Part shown: in pieces, positions 34,058 through 43,187 of the stretch
Numbering within the stretch: the stretch's first letter is position 1
How the letters are laid out: each line of letters begins with the position of its first letter
Source of the DNA: Verrucomicrobiota bacterium
GTDB lineage: Bacteria > Chlamydiota > Chlamydiia > Chlamydiales > Rhabdochlamydiaceae
Length of the DNA: 64,000 nucleotides
Direction: 5' to 3'
Assembly: GCA_018240065.1 (NCBI GenBank)
Contig: JAFEGH010000003.1
Coordinates: 92,261 to 156,260, forward strand
The notes under the pieces: generated by a model
The model's database searches: none
What the model saw: the letters and a program-made list of their open reading frames with translations, nothing else
Told to the model about the DNA's origin: nothing
Made by a program: the position numbers and the translations under genes

Positions 34058-35089
34058 GTGGGATCAGGACTTACCTTCGAAGATAAAGAGCTGCAAATTC
34101 TCCTCACGCATTTCACCCTCCCTCAAAAACAGAAGCTGATCCCGCGCTCTAAGAAGAAAAAAATTATCATCCTCGCAGGTCCCACTGCGGTCGGCAAGAG
34201 TCAGCTTGCTCTTATCATCGCCAAGGCGATCGGGGGGGAGATCATTTCGGCAGACTCGATGCAGGTCTATCGGGGGATGGACATCGGGACTGCAAAGGCA
34301 AGCCTATCTGAACGGGAGATGGTCCATCACCATCTGATCGACTCAAGAGACCTCGATGAGACATTCAACGTCGTCGAATATTACCAGGAATCGTGCCAGG
34401 CGATCAAAGAGATCCTCGACAAGGGTGGCGTGCCCATTGTCGTGGGGGGCACCGGTTTCTATATCCATTCCCTAATCTATGGGCCTCCAAGCGGGCCTCC
34501 CTCAGATCCCAAGTTAAGAAAGATGCTTGAGGATGAGATGGACTCGAAGGGGACGCAGATCATGTTTGACAAGCTCAAGGAGCTCGATCCCGATTATGCC
34601 ATGACGATTACACCGAATGACCGTCATAAAATCGTGCGTGCTTTGGAGATTATCGCAATTACCCGCAACAAAGTCTCCGAACTTCCCCCCGTTTCTTCCG
34701 ATAATGTCGACAACTACGATTTCCGTTGCTGGTTTGCCTATATGCCCAAAGAGTCTCTCTACCCGCGCATTGAAATGCGCTGCGATAAGATGATCGCAGA
34801 GGGATTTCTCGATGAAGTGAAGCGGCTGGAAAAAGAGGGCCTCTCCAAAAATTCGACGGCCTCGCAGGCCATCGGCTACCGCCAATGCCTGGAATTTCTC
34901 AATTCTCCTCAAAGCCAGGAAGACTGGGACCATTTTGTACAAACGTTCAAGCAGGCCTCTCGCCGCTATGCCAAACGCCAGTTCACCTGGTTCCGCAAGG
35001 AGCCACTTTTCCGTTGGCTTAATATCGACAAGATGTCGATGGAGAACGCTGCGGAGATGATCATCCAAGACTATGAGCAGAGCTTTTAG
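34058..35089 (+). CDS. miaA: tRNA dimethylallyltransferase MiaA
   Basis: Transfers a dimethylallyl group to N6 of A37 in tRNAs reading UNN codons. The start is best placed at GTG 34058, 6 bases after AAGGAG (34046-34051); a TTG seven codons upstream has no site. The protein (343 residues) has P-loop ILAGPTAVGKSQLALIIA, SADSMQVYRGMDIGTAKAS, HHLIDSRDLDETFNVVEYY, GGTGFYIHSLIYG and SQAIGYRQCLEF, plus KQASRRYAKRQFTWFR. About 37 residues precede the P-loop region, much longer than usual; they look helical and are unexplained. Order rsbV-miaA is as in Chlamydia. Confidence 0.94.
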   Translation: MGSGLTFEDKELQILLTHFTLPQKQKLIPRSKKKKIIILAGPTAVGKSQLALIIAKAIGGEIISADSMQVYRGMDIGTAKASLSEREMVHHHLIDSRDLDETFNVVEYYQESCQAIKEILDKGGVPIVVGGTGFYIHSLIYGPPSGPPSDPKLRKMLEDEMDSKGTQIMFDKLKELDPDYAMTITPNDRHKIVRALEIIAITRNKVSELPPVSSDNVDNYDFRCWFAYMPKESLYPRIEMRCDKMIAEGFLDEVKRLEKEGLSKNSTASQAIGYRQCLEFLNSPQSQEDWDHFVQTFKQASRRYAKRQFTWFRKEPLFRWLNIDKMSMENAAEMIIQDYEQSF

Positions 35090-35182
35090 TCAACTCCTTA
35101 CCTTCTATATCTGAAATTTCACATCTGCCTGGGCTACCTTGCGGCAAACATCGAGAGAGGCGGATTCGCACGTAAAAAAAAA

Positions 35183-35211
35183 TTGTTAGAAAGAAAGGGA
35201 TGTTGTATCAA
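35183..35211 (+). promoter_or_regulatory. candidate promoter of the porin-like gene
   Basis: TTGTTA (35183-35188), a 17-base spacer and TATCAA (35206-35211), 44 bases before the ATG at 35256. Only moderately like consensus; AGAGGGAG precedes the start codon. Confidence 0.45.
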
Positions 35212-35255
35212 TAGATTCTTTTGATTGAAATGAACAATTACCCTAGAGGGAGTCT

Positions 35256-36638
35256 ATGAAAGACCTGATAAAAGCAAGCAAGGCTTTAATCCCCATGTCG
35301 CTCTTGAGTATTTCATGTGGATTTATAGGTGCGCCAAAAAAAGAGATGAAGCCGGAGACGGATTCCAACCAGAAAACGGTGCAGGAGGCCTACAATCCCC
35401 AGTACTACAGTCTGAAGAATCAGGAAAATGGCGGTTTTGTCACACTGGATTTCCTGTATTGGTATGCCCGCGAGTCAAACCTTGATATTGGAAGGGTGTG
35501 CGATTACATTCGACAACCCGTGTCTCCGCTGGATCAACCTCCCGGCGGCCCATTTGCAAATTCTCCCGTCGTGCGCGATCTGGCGCTCCCGACTAAACAC
35601 TTTTATGTTGATGACGAGTGGTCTCCTGGCTTTCGAATTGGAGTAGGATGGAATACAAATCGCGATGGCTGGGATCTCTATGCCAATTGGACCTATTATC
35701 ATAATGAAAGCAAAGAAACGGCTAAGCCAACTCCCATCCGAGCAGGGAACCCCAATGATCCGGCCTCAGGAATTGCACAAATCCGCGCTACCGGCTTTAC
35801 GCAATTAGAGGACCCTTGGGCCAACGCTCTCACCAATTTGCCTTATTCTTTTGAGTTAGACCCTTCCGTCCCTGTAGATACGATCGGTTTTGGTTTCTTG
35901 ACCTGCGTCACTAATCTCTCGGGGAAATGGACGCTTAACTTGAACGAGTTCGATTTAGAACTCGGTATGAAATACTGGGTGCGCAAGTCCTTTGCAATAA
36001 GACCCTACTTTGGTCTTCGGGGAGCCCTTACGCGTACCAGTTTCGTCGTGAAGGGTCGCAAAACAGAAGACAGAACGCTGCCTATTGCTCCAGGGATTAC
36101 TCTTTTACCGGGCACGTATGACGTATTCAAGAACAGGTTTCAGAATGAATTCTGGGGCGTAGGGCTGCTGGGAGGTTTGCAGCCGGAGTTCCATATTACC
36201 CACAATATCATTCTTTACGGGAACCTGGGGGGAGCTCTTTTATGGGGCAAGTATAGCACCGAAAATAAATTCGATTTTGATCAGGATCTTCCCTTCCTGA
36301 TTGGACAAACCCGCCTGGAACAGATATTAGATGCGGACCAGACTGAAAGAGATGATTTCAGCCGCATGCAAGGGATATTGGATCTGGACATAGGACTTCG
36401 CTGGGAACAACATTGGTGTAAAGATCGTTACAGCACAGCGCTGGATGTGGGCTGGGAGCACCATTACTGGTTTGATTTTGGCTTATATCACAGGTCGATC
36501 GGAATCAATGAACAGACCGTTTTTGCCGATCCCCAGTTTTCAGCTGGCGAGATACAAACATTTAATCAAACTTACACCAATTTAACGACCAACCTGGGCT
36601 TCGGGGGATTGGTTGTCCGCGCAAGATTCGATTTTTAA
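35256..36638 (+). CDS. Lpg1974/MOMP-like pore-forming outer-membrane protein
   Basis: A 460-residue exported beta-barrel. The N-terminal 25 residues form a signal peptide (MKDLIKASKALIPMSLLSIS, with Cys21 as a doubtful lipidation site). The segment GGFVTLDFLYWYARESNLDIG is the start of the barrel and is typical of the Legionella Lpg1974-type major outer-membrane porins found in environmental chlamydiae. Many alternating strands follow (GFRIGVGWNTNRDGWDLYANW, FDLELGMKYWVRKSFAIRPYFGLRGAL, WEQHWCKDRYSTALDVGWEHHYWFDF), ending in VVRARFDF with a terminal Phe. Probably a major porin allowing nutrient entry. Single gene with its own candidate promoter and a strong terminator. Confidence 0.83.
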   Translation: MKDLIKASKALIPMSLLSISCGFIGAPKKEMKPETDSNQKTVQEAYNPQYYSLKNQENGGFVTLDFLYWYARESNLDIGRVCDYIRQPVSPLDQPPGGPFANSPVVRDLALPTKHFYVDDEWSPGFRIGVGWNTNRDGWDLYANWTYYHNESKETAKPTPIRAGNPNDPASGIAQIRATGFTQLEDPWANALTNLPYSFELDPSVPVDTIGFGFLTCVTNLSGKWTLNLNEFDLELGMKYWVRKSFAIRPYFGLRGALTRTSFVVKGRKTEDRTLPIAPGITLLPGTYDVFKNRFQNEFWGVGLLGGLQPEFHITHNIILYGNLGGALLWGKYSTENKFDFDQDLPFLIGQTRLEQILDADQTERDDFSRMQGILDLDIGLRWEQHWCKDRYSTALDVGWEHHYWFDFGLYHRSIGINEQTVFADPQFSAGEIQTFNQTYTNLTTNLGFGGLVVRARFDF

Positions 36639-36661
36639 ATAGCGCATTCCTTCATTTTACC

Positions 36662-36693
36662 AAAAAAAGCACCCTGATCAGGGGTGCTTTTTT
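36662..36693. terminator. bidirectional rho-independent terminator
   Basis: AGCACCC (36669-36675) TGATCAG GGGTGCT forms a strong stem, with A7 before it and T6 after it, so it can terminate both the porin-like gene (+) and the aldo/keto reductase gene (-) that converge here. Confidence 0.9.
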
Positions 36694-36707
36694 CTTAATT
36701 CAAAGGC

Positions 36708-37697
36708 TTACCGATCAATAAAAGACATGTGCGTCTCATTGTACCGGGCTCCCGTGACAATCCCTGGTGGAAGAGAAGCATTCAGCTCTTCCATATCCGA
36801 TCCTGACAAGGCAATCTTTGCCGCATCGATGTTCTCTTCAAGATATTTTCTTCTCTTCGTTCCGGGAATGGGAACAATATCATCCCCTTTGTGCAAGAGC
36901 CATGCGAGGGCGATCTGCGCAGGAGTTGCTTTCTTGCGCTCGGCCATCCTTTGAATGATCGCAACGACGCGTATATTGGCGTCGAAATTGCTTCCCTGGA
37001 GGCGTGGATCAATCCGGCGATAGTCTGTTTGAGGATAATCTTCAGCTCTAAGTGCGGTTCCGGTTAAAAAGCCTCTTCCAAGAGGACAAAAGGGGACGAG
37101 GCCGATACCCAGCTCGCGGAGCAGGGGGATGATGCGAGTTTCCAAATTGCGTTCCCAAAGAGAATACTCGCTCTGCAGAGCAGAGATGGGGTGGGTTTTA
37201 TGGGCTCTTCGAATCGTGTCCTCTCCAGCTTCTGAAAGCCCCAGGAAGCGCACTTTTCCCTCTTCGACGAGTTCTCCCATCGCTCCGACTGCGTCTTCAA
37301 TGGGAACGGCTGGATCGACGCGATGTTGATAGAGGAGGTCGATATGATCGGTTCCCAGTCTGCGCAAGGATTCGTCGACGACCTTTCGTATGTGCGAGGG
37401 TTGGCTTGTGATCCCCTGCATTTTGCCGTTAACGATTTTAAACCCAAATTTAGTTGCAATGATGACTTTTTCTCGTAGACCTTTCAACGCTTTCCCAAGA
37501 AGCTCTTCATTCGTATAGGGGCCATAGACTTCAGCGGTATCAAAAAAAGTGAGTCCAAGATCTATCGCTCGGTGAATTGTTGCAATGGACTCTATGTCGT
37601 TTGGGGCGCCATAAGACTGGCTCATTCCCATGCAGCCGAGGCCCAGTTCAGAGACTTCGAGGCCTTGCTGTCCTAATTTGCGCTTTCGTAACATCAT
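36708..37697 (-). CDS. aldo/keto reductase
   Basis: NADPH-dependent aldo/keto reductase of 329 residues, YakC/AKR13-like. (beta/alpha)8 signatures: LGLGCMGMSQSYG, FFDTAEVYGPYTNEELLGKAL (catalytic Asp and Tyr), IIATKFGF (Lys), DLLYQHRVDP (His), LQSEYSLWER, and C-terminal IVPIPGTKRRKYLEENIDAA for cofactor binding. Substrate unknown; such enzymes detoxify aldehydes. AGGAG lies 4 bases before the ATG at 37697 and 7 before the ATG at 37694; the second is equally likely. Not part of the Chlamydia core order and may be acquired. Confidence 0.92.
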   Translation of the reverse strand: MMLRKRKLGQQGLEVSELGLGCMGMSQSYGAPNDIESIATIHRAIDLGLTFFDTAEVYGPYTNEELLGKALKGLREKVIIATKFGFKIVNGKMQGITSQPSHIRKVVDESLRRLGTDHIDLLYQHRVDPAVPIEDAVGAMGELVEEGKVRFLGLSEAGEDTIRRAHKTHPISALQSEYSLWERNLETRIIPLLRELGIGLVPFCPLGRGFLTGTALRAEDYPQTDYRRIDPRLQGSNFDANIRVVAIIQRMAERKKATPAQIALAWLLHKGDDIVPIPGTKRRKYLEENIDAAKIALSGSDMEELNASLPPGIVTGARYNETHMSFIDR

Positions 37698-38052
37698 GTT
37701 GCTCCTGGGATTGGCGATGAGAATAATTCAAATCTTGAGTTTCAGGCAAATCTGATCTAAGTCGGCAAAGAGGTGGACTCAAAAAAAATTTAAATCGAAA
37801 TCGCCGGGCAGCTGCGATAAGGACTTAGACAGCTGGATTGGGAGTAAAAATAAATTTAATTCCAGCCTCTCCATTGGGTGAGGGGGGCTCAGGCTAGGGA
37901 TGTTCGAGCTCGTGTTGTTCCGAAACGAATCCCAAGTTCTTCAAAAAACTTCACTAAAATACAAGGTTGCTTTACTATTTCCCGTTTACAGTTGCTAAAG
38001 GATGTTAGCTTTAGAACTATTTTCCAAATTCCCTCCCAAAGTCAGTGGCAAA
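37698..38052. other. intergenic region before the coiled-coil gene
   Basis: About 355 bases between divergent genes. No gene supported: a 62-codon frame at 37878-38066 has no ribosome-binding site. Promoters of the two flanking genes should be here, but none is clear. Confidence 0.45.
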
Positions 38053-39762
38053 ATGAGCGAAAATAACGAGATGAGCGGCGAATCTGAAGATATCCTTAAA
38101 GACGAGTTCGTAGGTGAAATGAATGAGAGCGAAGCGCTCTCGCCTGAAGAAGAGACATTGGATCCCGCGGCCAGCGGCCCTGATGCTGATAAAGAGAAGG
38201 AGTCAGCAGGCGATAAAAAGGGGGTATCTTCATTATTCTCCGAATTTATTCGCCATTTTGAAGACGAGTCCAGCCCCGAGGGCAAAATCCGCCTGAGCAT
38301 CGACTTTATGCGCGCTGCTCTTTCCAACAGCGGAACACCCCGCTTCAAGGACTTCTGGGAGGGGAGAAGGCTCTGTCTGCCCTTGTTCAAGCAGAATATC
38401 TCGCCTAAGGTCCGCTCTCAGCTTTGGAGCTCCTACATCGAGCTTTCAACGGAAGCTAAACGTTTGAAAGAGATCCTCGATGAGCAATCCGCTTTTGCTA
38501 TCGAACAGATCGAGCTGGCGATCCAGGCTCTTGAGAGAGACCTCGAACATTACGACCTTCTGCTGTCCCAGTCGCAGGATGCATGGCTCCCTTACGAAAG
38601 CATCTCCCTCAAAGATAAAGAGGAAGTTTACAATGTGATGCAAAGAGAGCTGCTCCTGCTGAATACCCTGGCCGCCCGGGTCAATGCGATGCGGAAAGAG
38701 GTCGTCAAGACCGAGATGCGGATCCGCATCAAGAACAAGTTACTGGAGCGTCTCTCCCTTTGCGGAGACAAGATCTTCCCAAGACGCAAAGAGCTGATCA
38801 AGAAAGTCTCTCAAGAGTTCATGAACGATGTCGAGAGATTTATTCAGTCCCATTTCCAAGACGAGGAATTCCAGGGAGTGCCTCTTTATGCGCTGCGCGA
38901 AGAGATCAAACAGCTTCAGTCAATCGCTAAAGTACTCACTCTCAATACCCACGCCTTTACCGAGACCCGACTGAAGCTCAGCGGCTGCTGGGACAAGATA
39001 AAGAACCGGGAGAAGGAGCGCAAAAAAGAGACGCTGCAGAAGCGTCAGGCGTTCAAACAGAATTTCGATCTCATCATGGAGAAGATCAAACCTTTCTCCG
39101 AGGCTTGCCTAGCCGGGATTTCGATCGAGGAATGCAACAAACAGTCGGCTGAAATCCTTGATTTCATGATGACAGTCGAGCTTGGAAGAGATGAAGTGCG
39201 CGCTCTCAAAGATGAAATCCATAAAGCCAAGCGCGGACCTCTAGACAAAGCCAGAGAGCTGGAGCAGGAGCGCCAGAGAAAAGAGAAAGAAGTCGAAACG
39301 CTGCGTCGCGAGAAGATCAACTCCCTCAAGGAAGAGCTTAACACTCTGCTTTCCCAGGCTGCCGGTATCGATGTCGAAATACTCAGCTCGAAAAGAGAAG
39401 AGATCCAGAAGCAATTTGAAGAGATCACCCTTGCTAAAGCGGAAAAACAGATTGTCGACCGCCTCTTCAAACAGCTCAAGGATGAAATTGATGAGAAGAA
39501 AGAAAAAGCTCTCCTCATGCTCTCCGAAGATGATCTGAAGGCGCTCGATCAGCTTAAAACTGTCCTGGATGAGAGGAAATCACGCCGTCAGGAGATCAAG
39601 ACGCAGCTGGAGCATTACCGCAAACTGCTCGGCGGATCAGGATTTGATTTTGAGAAGGCGATGATGTATCGTGAAATGATCGAGGCGGAAAAAGCGACCC
39701 TCGAAAAAATCAATGCCTCGATCGAAGAGATTGAAGACAAAATCGATCAGATCGAAGGCTAG
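38053..39762 (+). CDS. large coiled-coil hypothetical protein (CT768-type position)
   Basis: About 569 residues from ATG 38053 (MSENNEMSGESED); an ATG at 38002 lies directly against AAAGG with no spacing and adds an unlikely N-terminus. Residues 1-65 are acidic and Ser-rich, and about 66-130 form a folded-looking segment (FSEFIRHFEDESSPEGKIRLS, PRFKDFWEGRRLCLPLF). From about 140 to the end it is almost entirely charged heptad-type coiled coil (ELEQERQRKEKEVETLRREK, LEKINASIEEIEDKIDQIE). There is no signal peptide or membrane helix. Chlamydia has a similar long coiled-coil protein between miaA and rsfS; function unknown. It ends 21 bases before the HAD hydrolase gene. Confidence 0.75.
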   Translation: MSENNEMSGESEDILKDEFVGEMNESEALSPEEETLDPAASGPDADKEKESAGDKKGVSSLFSEFIRHFEDESSPEGKIRLSIDFMRAALSNSGTPRFKDFWEGRRLCLPLFKQNISPKVRSQLWSSYIELSTEAKRLKEILDEQSAFAIEQIELAIQALERDLEHYDLLLSQSQDAWLPYESISLKDKEEVYNVMQRELLLLNTLAARVNAMRKEVVKTEMRIRIKNKLLERLSLCGDKIFPRRKELIKKVSQEFMNDVERFIQSHFQDEEFQGVPLYALREEIKQLQSIAKVLTLNTHAFTETRLKLSGCWDKIKNREKERKKETLQKRQAFKQNFDLIMEKIKPFSEACLAGISIEECNKQSAEILDFMMTVELGRDEVRALKDEIHKAKRGPLDKARELEQERQRKEKEVETLRREKINSLKEELNTLLSQAAGIDVEILSSKREEIQKQFEEITLAKAEKQIVDRLFKQLKDEIDEKKEKALLMLSEDDLKALDQLKTVLDERKSRRQEIKTQLEHYRKLLGGSGFDFEKAMMYREMIEAEKATLEKINASIEEIEDKIDQIEG

Positions 39763-39783
39763 CAAGAGCACCAGGAGGGGACC

Positions 39784-40434
39784 GTGAATTGGTCCCAGTT
39801 AACAGTTTTTGATCTGGATCGCACAATTGTTGCAGACAATTGCAGTTTGGATTTTTGCCGTTACCTCGTCGCTAAGAACGTCCTACCGTATTCGTCTCTC
39901 TTTTATTCCTTTTTCTACTATGTCAAGCACATCTTTTTCGGGATGAGCTTGACAGATCTGCATTCCAAGGTGTTCGACCATTTACTGCGCGGCAGATCTT
40001 TGGAGAGGCTTGAAGCTAACGTCGAGCCTTTTTTACAGGAATACCTCTATTCGCGTATCTATCCCCCCGTCATCGCTCAGCTCAGGCTTGCTCAGCATCT
40101 CGGGCATTACACTCTCATCCTTTCCAATTCCCCCAGCTTTTTAGTTGAGAAAATTGCCCTGCTCCTTGGGGTCAATGAATGGCGCGCGACCCAGTACGCC
40201 GTTGACAACGAGCGGAACTTGTGCCACATTGCCTCAATAATGCAAGGGGAGGATAAAGCGTCCTGCGTGAAGGAGATTGCCGGCAAATTCTCGATAGCGA
40301 AGGAAAAAATCACTGCCTACTCCGATAGCTTCCTCGATCTTCCTTTGTTGCTTGAGGCGGGAACGCCGATTGCAGTCAATCCGGATCGCAAGCTTCGCCG
40401 TTTTTCTCAGCAGCATCAATGGTCTATTTTGTAA
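39784..40434 (+). CDS. HAD-superfamily (IB/SerB-like) phosphatase
   Basis: A 216-residue haloacid dehalogenase-type hydrolase of subfamily IB. Motif I FDLDRTIVADN (nucleophile Asp and acid Asp), motif II LILSNSP, a Lys in AGKFSIAKEKITAYSD, and motif III/IV YSDSFLDLPLL followed by PIAVNPDRKLRRFSQQHQW, which is typical of the CicA/PSP-like group. Substrate unknown, perhaps a phospholipid or small phosphate ester. The start is GTG 39784 after a strong AGGAGGGG. It ends 9 bases before glnN, so it is probably the first gene of the glnN-nadD-rsfS unit. Confidence 0.86.
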   Translation: MNWSQLTVFDLDRTIVADNCSLDFCRYLVAKNVLPYSSLFYSFFYYVKHIFFGMSLTDLHSKVFDHLLRGRSLERLEANVEPFLQEYLYSRIYPPVIAQLRLAQHLGHYTLILSNSPSFLVEKIALLLGVNEWRATQYAVDNERNLCHIASIMQGEDKASCVKEIAGKFSIAKEKITAYSDSFLDLPLLLEAGTPIAVNPDRKLRRFSQQHQWSIL

Positions 40435-40443
40435 GGTAATCCG

Positions 40444-42591
40444 ATGAACCCTCGATTTAAAGCTCTCAGAGACATCCAAAAACGCCCGCCCGGAACCATC
40501 GACGTCAAAAAAGAAACAGCATTTGGACAGGACACGTTTAGCCGCGCTGTCATGGAGAAAATGCTTCCCAGGAACATCTGGGTCAATCTGAAAGAGGCGA
40601 TCGATGGAAAGGCCAAGCTCAACCCGACGTTTGCTCAAGCGATCGCCGATGCGATGAAGGAATGGGCCATCAAAAATGGCGCGACCCATTTTTGCCACTG
40701 GTTTCAGCCCCTCACCGGTTCCGCGGCTGAAAAGCATGATGCCTTTATCGATTGGAACCGCAAGGGCGAGCTGATTGAAAAGTTCAGCGGCAACCAGCTG
40801 ATGAGAGGGGAACCCGACGCATCTTCATTTCCTCATGGCGGCCTGCGCAGTACGGCGGCGGCTCGCGGCTATACTGCGTGGGATCCCACTGCATTTCCAT
40901 TTTTGTGGGGGATCGGGTCGTCCAAAGTGCTTTGCATCCCTTCCATTTTTTTCTCATGGACGGGCAAGGCCCTCGACATGAAGATCCCTTTGATGCGCTC
41001 AGAGGACAAGCTTAATGCTGCGGCGATGCGTTTGCTCAACCTTCTGGAGATCGAAGCCGCCAGCGTCTATTCTACGCTTGGCTGCGAACAGGAGTACTTC
41101 CTGATCGATAAAGCCTATTTCAACCTCCGTCCAGATCTCATGCTGACTGGCCGCACACTCTGTGGAACCTCACCCGCCAAAGGACAGGAGCTCGAAGATC
41201 ACTATTTCGGCACTATTAAAGAGCGGGTGAGTGCATTCACATTCGATTTGGAGCAACGGGCCTACGCGCTCGGGATCCCTCTTCGCACGCGTCACGCCGA
41301 GGTCGCTCCAGGACAGTTCGAGTTCGCCCCCATCTTTGAAAAGGCCTCAACGGCGATAGACCACAATATTATTCTAATGGAGCTCATGCGCCAGGTCGCC
41401 TCCCGCCATCAGCTCGCCTGCCTTCTGCATGAAAAACCTTTCGCCCGGATCAACGGTTCCGGCAAGCACTGCAACTGGTCGCTATCCACAGATACCGGCA
41501 GCAATCTCCTCGATCCCAATCAGCCCCAATTGCCGTTTTTGATCATGCTGACCGCAGTGATCAATGCCGTTTATCAGCATTCCGGACTTTTGAGAGCGTC
41601 CATCGCGACCCCCGGCAACGACCACCGCCTCGGAGGACATGAGGCGCCTCCCGCCATCATCTCGATCTTTCTGGGAGAGGCGTTGCATAAATGGGTGCGC
41701 AGCATCCAGGACGACAAGGCTCATCAGAGCAAAGCGGGCGAAATGCTGAATTTGGGCATCCCTCCCATTCCCGACATTCCACTTGATGAGACCGACCGCA
41801 ACCGCACTTCCCCCTTTGCTTTCACCGGCAATAAATTCGAGTTCAGGGCTGTCGGGTCATCGCAGAATTGCGCAGTTCCTATCACCGTGCTCAACGTCAT
41901 TGTGGCCGACAGCCTCAACCAGATCGTCGACGAGATTGAAAAAGAGGCGATGAAGAAAAAACCGATCAAGGATGTGGTCCTAAAGGCCGCACGGAAATTT
42001 TTGAAAGCCTCCAGCGACGTCCTCTTCACAGGCGACAACTACTCTTCATCCTGGCACAAAGAAGCCAGGAAGCGCAAACTTCCCATGATCGAGAAGTCTG
42101 CGCATGCCTTCGAAATGTTCCTGGAGCCTAAGAGCATTAAAGCTTTCGAGGGAGTGCTCTCGAAGAGCGAGCTCGAGTCGAGGGTGGAGATCATGGGTGA
42201 GAGATACTGTAAAACGATCAATATCGAAGCGCGCCTGCTGGCCGAGATGTTCCAGACGCAGATCCTGCCGGTCGCTCTCCAATACCAGAAAGAGGTGGCG
42301 GATAGCATCAGGGTCGTCAGCGAATCAGGACATGCCCTCTCAACTTCGCAGACAGCGATGATCAAGAAGATTGCCCAGCAGATTTCGCTTGCGATCGAAC
42401 AGGTCCACCTTCTTGAAAAAGAAAGGCAGAAAGCAGGGCAGTTTCCTCTTTCAAAGAGCCTCCTGGCCTACAGCGACGTCGTCGCCCCGCAGGCTGCCGC
42501 AGCGAGGAAAACGATCGATGAGCTTGAAACGATCCTCGACGACCGTCTCTGGACGCTCCCAAAATATCGCGAGATGCTGCACATTCTATGA
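40444..42591 (+). CDS. glnN: type III glutamine synthetase (GlnN)
   Basis: ATP-dependent glutamine synthetase of the GSIII class, 715 residues, matching the ~700-730 usual for GSIII against ~450 for GSI. Class markers: ATHFCHWFQPLTGSAAEKHDAFI, GGLRSTAAARGYTAWDPTAFPF, GCEQEYFLID (metal Glu), RHAEVAPGQFEFAPIFE, NGSGKHCNWSLSTDTGSNLL and NDHRLGGHEAPPAIISIFLG. It makes glutamine from glutamate and ammonia in the cytoplasm. Its stop overlaps the nadD ATG (ATGA). Chlamydiaceae lack glutamine synthetase and import amino acids, so this is a metabolic difference. GSIII is known from Bacteroidetes, cyanobacteria and some other groups. Confidence 0.95.
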   Translation: MNPRFKALRDIQKRPPGTIDVKKETAFGQDTFSRAVMEKMLPRNIWVNLKEAIDGKAKLNPTFAQAIADAMKEWAIKNGATHFCHWFQPLTGSAAEKHDAFIDWNRKGELIEKFSGNQLMRGEPDASSFPHGGLRSTAAARGYTAWDPTAFPFLWGIGSSKVLCIPSIFFSWTGKALDMKIPLMRSEDKLNAAAMRLLNLLEIEAASVYSTLGCEQEYFLIDKAYFNLRPDLMLTGRTLCGTSPAKGQELEDHYFGTIKERVSAFTFDLEQRAYALGIPLRTRHAEVAPGQFEFAPIFEKASTAIDHNIILMELMRQVASRHQLACLLHEKPFARINGSGKHCNWSLSTDTGSNLLDPNQPQLPFLIMLTAVINAVYQHSGLLRASIATPGNDHRLGGHEAPPAIISIFLGEALHKWVRSIQDDKAHQSKAGEMLNLGIPPIPDIPLDETDRNRTSPFAFTGNKFEFRAVGSSQNCAVPITVLNVIVADSLNQIVDEIEKEAMKKKPIKDVVLKAARKFLKASSDVLFTGDNYSSSWHKEARKRKLPMIEKSAHAFEMFLEPKSIKAFEGVLSKSELESRVEIMGERYCKTINIEARLLAEMFQTQILPVALQYQKEVADSIRVVSESGHALSTSQTAMIKKIAQQISLAIEQVHLLEKERQKAGQFPLSKSLLAYSDVVAPQAAAARKTIDELETILDDRLWTLPKYREMLHIL

Positions 42592-43187
42592 GTACAAAAA
42601 AGAAAGTCGGGATACTTGGAGGCAGCTTCGATCCGGTGCATTTAGGGCATCTGAACCTGGCTGTCTCGTTAAAAGAAGCCTGCAACCTCGATGAGGTGCT
42701 TTTTGTGCCGGCCGGACTTTCTCCCTTTAAAGAGAACGCCCCTCCCGCCGTTGCTGGAGAGCACCGGCTCGCGATGTTGAAACTGGCGATAGCCTCCATT
42801 GGGGGATTCCAAGTGATCGATTGGGAGCTGAACTCCAAAGGGCCGTCCTTTACGATTGATACTGTCCGGAAGCTCTCTGAAGACAAGACTCTGGACTTGC
42901 GCCTTCTTGTCGGAGAAGACCATTTTGCATCTTTCTATCGTTGGAAAGAAGCGGAAGAATTACTCCGCCTGGCCCCCCCGCTGGTCGGATCCCGCGGCGC
43001 AGAAGTTAAAGCAGGGGCGGGCACTCTGCTCAAAAAACTTGAGGAGGGTAGAGTCACGATCCCTCTCTTCGACATAAGCAGCACTGCAGTCAGAGAGCGG
43101 CTCTTGCAAAAAAAATTCTGCGGTCATTTGGTGCCGGCCGCAGTTCTGGACTATATTTCGCTCCATCGATTATATAGTCGAATATGA
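42588..43187 (+). CDS. nadD: nicotinate-nucleotide adenylyltransferase NadD
   Basis: Adenylylates nicotinate mononucleotide to deamido-NAD. 199 residues with the nucleotidyltransferase signature GILGGSFDPVHLGHLNLA (the GxFDPxHxGH motif), LFVPAGLSPFKE, LRLLVGEDHFASFYRWKEAEELL, and C-terminal ISSTAVRERL (family ISSTxIR). Starts on the glnN stop and its own stop overlaps rsfS by 4 bases; nadD-rsfS adjacency is common in bacteria. Together with nadC at 14825 it indicates endogenous NAD synthesis. Confidence 0.95.
   Translation: MSTKKKVGILGGSFDPVHLGHLNLAVSLKEACNLDEVLFVPAGLSPFKENAPPAVAGEHRLAMLKLAIASIGGFQVIDWELNSKGPSFTIDTVRKLSEDKTLDLRLLVGEDHFASFYRWKEAEELLRLAPPLVGSRGAEVKAGAGTLLKKLEEGRVTIPLFDISSTAVRERLLQKKFCGHLVPAAVLDYISLHRLYSRI

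Noticed and set aside
37878..38066. 62-codon open frame before the coiled-coil gene
   Set aside because: No binding site, Arg-rich random-looking sequence, overlaps the real gene start.
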